Assembly: GCA_018268035.1 (NCBI GenBank)
Contig: JAFDXI010000072.1
Location: forward strand, 1 to 33,884
Direction: 5' to 3'
Source of the DNA: Bacteroidota bacterium
GTDB taxonomy: Bacteria > Bacteroidota > Bacteroidia > Chitinophagales > Chitinophagaceae
Length of the DNA: 33,884 nt
In this document: piece after piece, positions 33,503 to 33,884 of the stretch
How positions within the stretch are numbered: the first letter of the stretch is position 1
Layout: every line of letters begins with the position of its first letter
Position numbers and translations under genes: made by a program
The notes under the pieces: generated by a model
What the model was told of the DNA's origin: nothing
The model's input: the letters and a program-made list of their open reading frames with translations, nothing else
The model's database searches: none

Positions 33503-33884
33503 ATGTTATCCTATACAGCGCCGCGGGCAACCATTCAACAGTTGCTGCAAAAACATGAGCTGCCGGTAAGTAAAAATCTTCATGTACAAAAGGTATTACA
33601 GCGAATAAAAACATGCCGCACCTCAGCATTAGGCTATCATGTGTATCAGTGCAGTGATGAAAAATGTGGTCATGTAAAATATCAATACCATAGTTGCAGA
33701 GACAGGCATTGCCCTAACTGCGGCGCTGTAAAAAAGCAAGAGTGGATAGAAGCCCGCATGCAGGAACTGCTTCCGGTAAAATATTATCACGTAGTATTTA
33801 CATTGCCTCACGAGTTAAACAGTTTGGTGATGGGTCATCGTAAGCTTTTGTATAAACTATTGTTCGATGCTTCTGCGCAGACGC
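33503..33884 (+). CDS. IS91-family transposase, cut by the window end
   Basis: The frame from ATG 33503 is open to the last base (127 codons). It shows the transposase zinc-binding domain: CRTSALGYHVYQCSDEKCGH, then YHSCRDRHCPNCG and QEWIEARMQELLPV. Next is the start of the Y2-transposase region, YYHVVFTLPHELNSLV. IS91 enzymes are HUH/Y2 single-strand transposases that move by rolling-circle replication. The catalytic HUH and Tyr motifs lie beyond the window. It begins 6 bp after the recombinase stop and is probably co-expressed with it. Confidence 0.93.
   Translation, partial: MLSYTAPRATIQQLLQKHELPVSKNLHVQKVLQRIKTCRTSALGYHVYQCSDEKCGHVKYQYHSCRDRHCPNCGAVKKQEWIEARMQELLPVKYYHVVFTLPHELNSLVMGHRKLLYKLLFDASAQT

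Larger units (their letters stand above)
32500..33884 (+). mobile_element. IS91-type element, left part
   Basis: Recombinase plus IS91 transposase in tandem define a two-gene IS91-like element. The left border is estimated from hairpins at about 32500-32530, and the right end is outside the window. The codons look intact apart from the A9 frameshift, so the insertion seems younger than the remnants to its left. The element sits in a region of decayed recombinase and accessory fragments, as expected of an insertion hotspot. Confidence 0.75.

Noticed and set aside
1-33884. CRISPR arrays, tRNA and rRNA genes
   Set aside because: No regularly spaced repeats, no tRNA cloverleaf with a GGTTCRA-type arm and no rRNA signature were seen by eye; a covariance-model search would be needed to exclude tRNAs fully.

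Overview
The window looks like a chromosomal segment of a Bacteroidota bacterium, most likely order Chitinophagales (Chitinophagaceae-like). This is an inference from AT-rich DNA, TAnnTTTG-type -7 promoter boxes, few Shine-Dalgarno sites, the long three-domain IspG, a DUF4369/TlpA-type thioredoxin lipoprotein, Tat-exported dehydrogenase and asparaginase, and many lineage-typical hypothetical proteins. No rRNA, tRNA or CRISPR array was recognised.

Layout. Positions 1-71 hold the start of a minus-strand gene leaving the window, followed by about 730 bp without a convincing gene. From 807 to 4777 come a secreted zinc-dependent phospholipase C-like protein (minus), gatB and a TlpA-like thioredoxin lipoprotein, closed by a strong terminator. 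From 4976 to 7799 lies a small regulatory module: a multi-pass membrane protein, a winged-helix regulator and a CreD-family protein with an extra N-terminal membrane domain. The two membrane-protein genes carry nearly identical palindromic operators. From 7926 to 9151 there is a membrane operon (51-aa protein, diacylglycerol kinase family, DUF1361). From 9162 to 16573 come a giant beta-propeller/outer-membrane-barrel protein, an MBL hydrolase, an unknown helical protein, a probable small RNA with promoter and terminator, and murA with Asp in place of the fosfomycin-target Cys. From 16631 to 24756 come a broken DUF4846 gene, a GNAT acetyltransferase, DUF2007, a sugar porter, recA, DUF6790 and tex. 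From 25006 to 31133 come a Tat-exported Gfo/Idh/MocA oxidoreductase, a minus-strand operon (asparaginase, cutC, SNase) and ispG.

The right end (31134-33884) is accessory. It holds a shattered tyrosine-recombinase remnant, a fragment of a second gene family, and then a two-gene IS91-type element (tyrosine recombinase plus zinc-ribbon IS91 transposase) cut by the window edge. The recombinase gene is out of frame with its only sensible ATG because of an A9 tract.

Most of the window is housekeeping: translation quality (gatB), cell wall (murA), isoprenoids (ispG), repair (recA) and RNA binding (tex). The less ordinary points are the shared-operator CreD module, the unassigned small RNA upstream of murA, genes whose -7 box lies 4-6 nt from the ATG (probable leaderless mRNAs), the catalytically dead protease-like domain in the 1.1-kilo-residue outer-membrane protein, and the decaying recombinase region.
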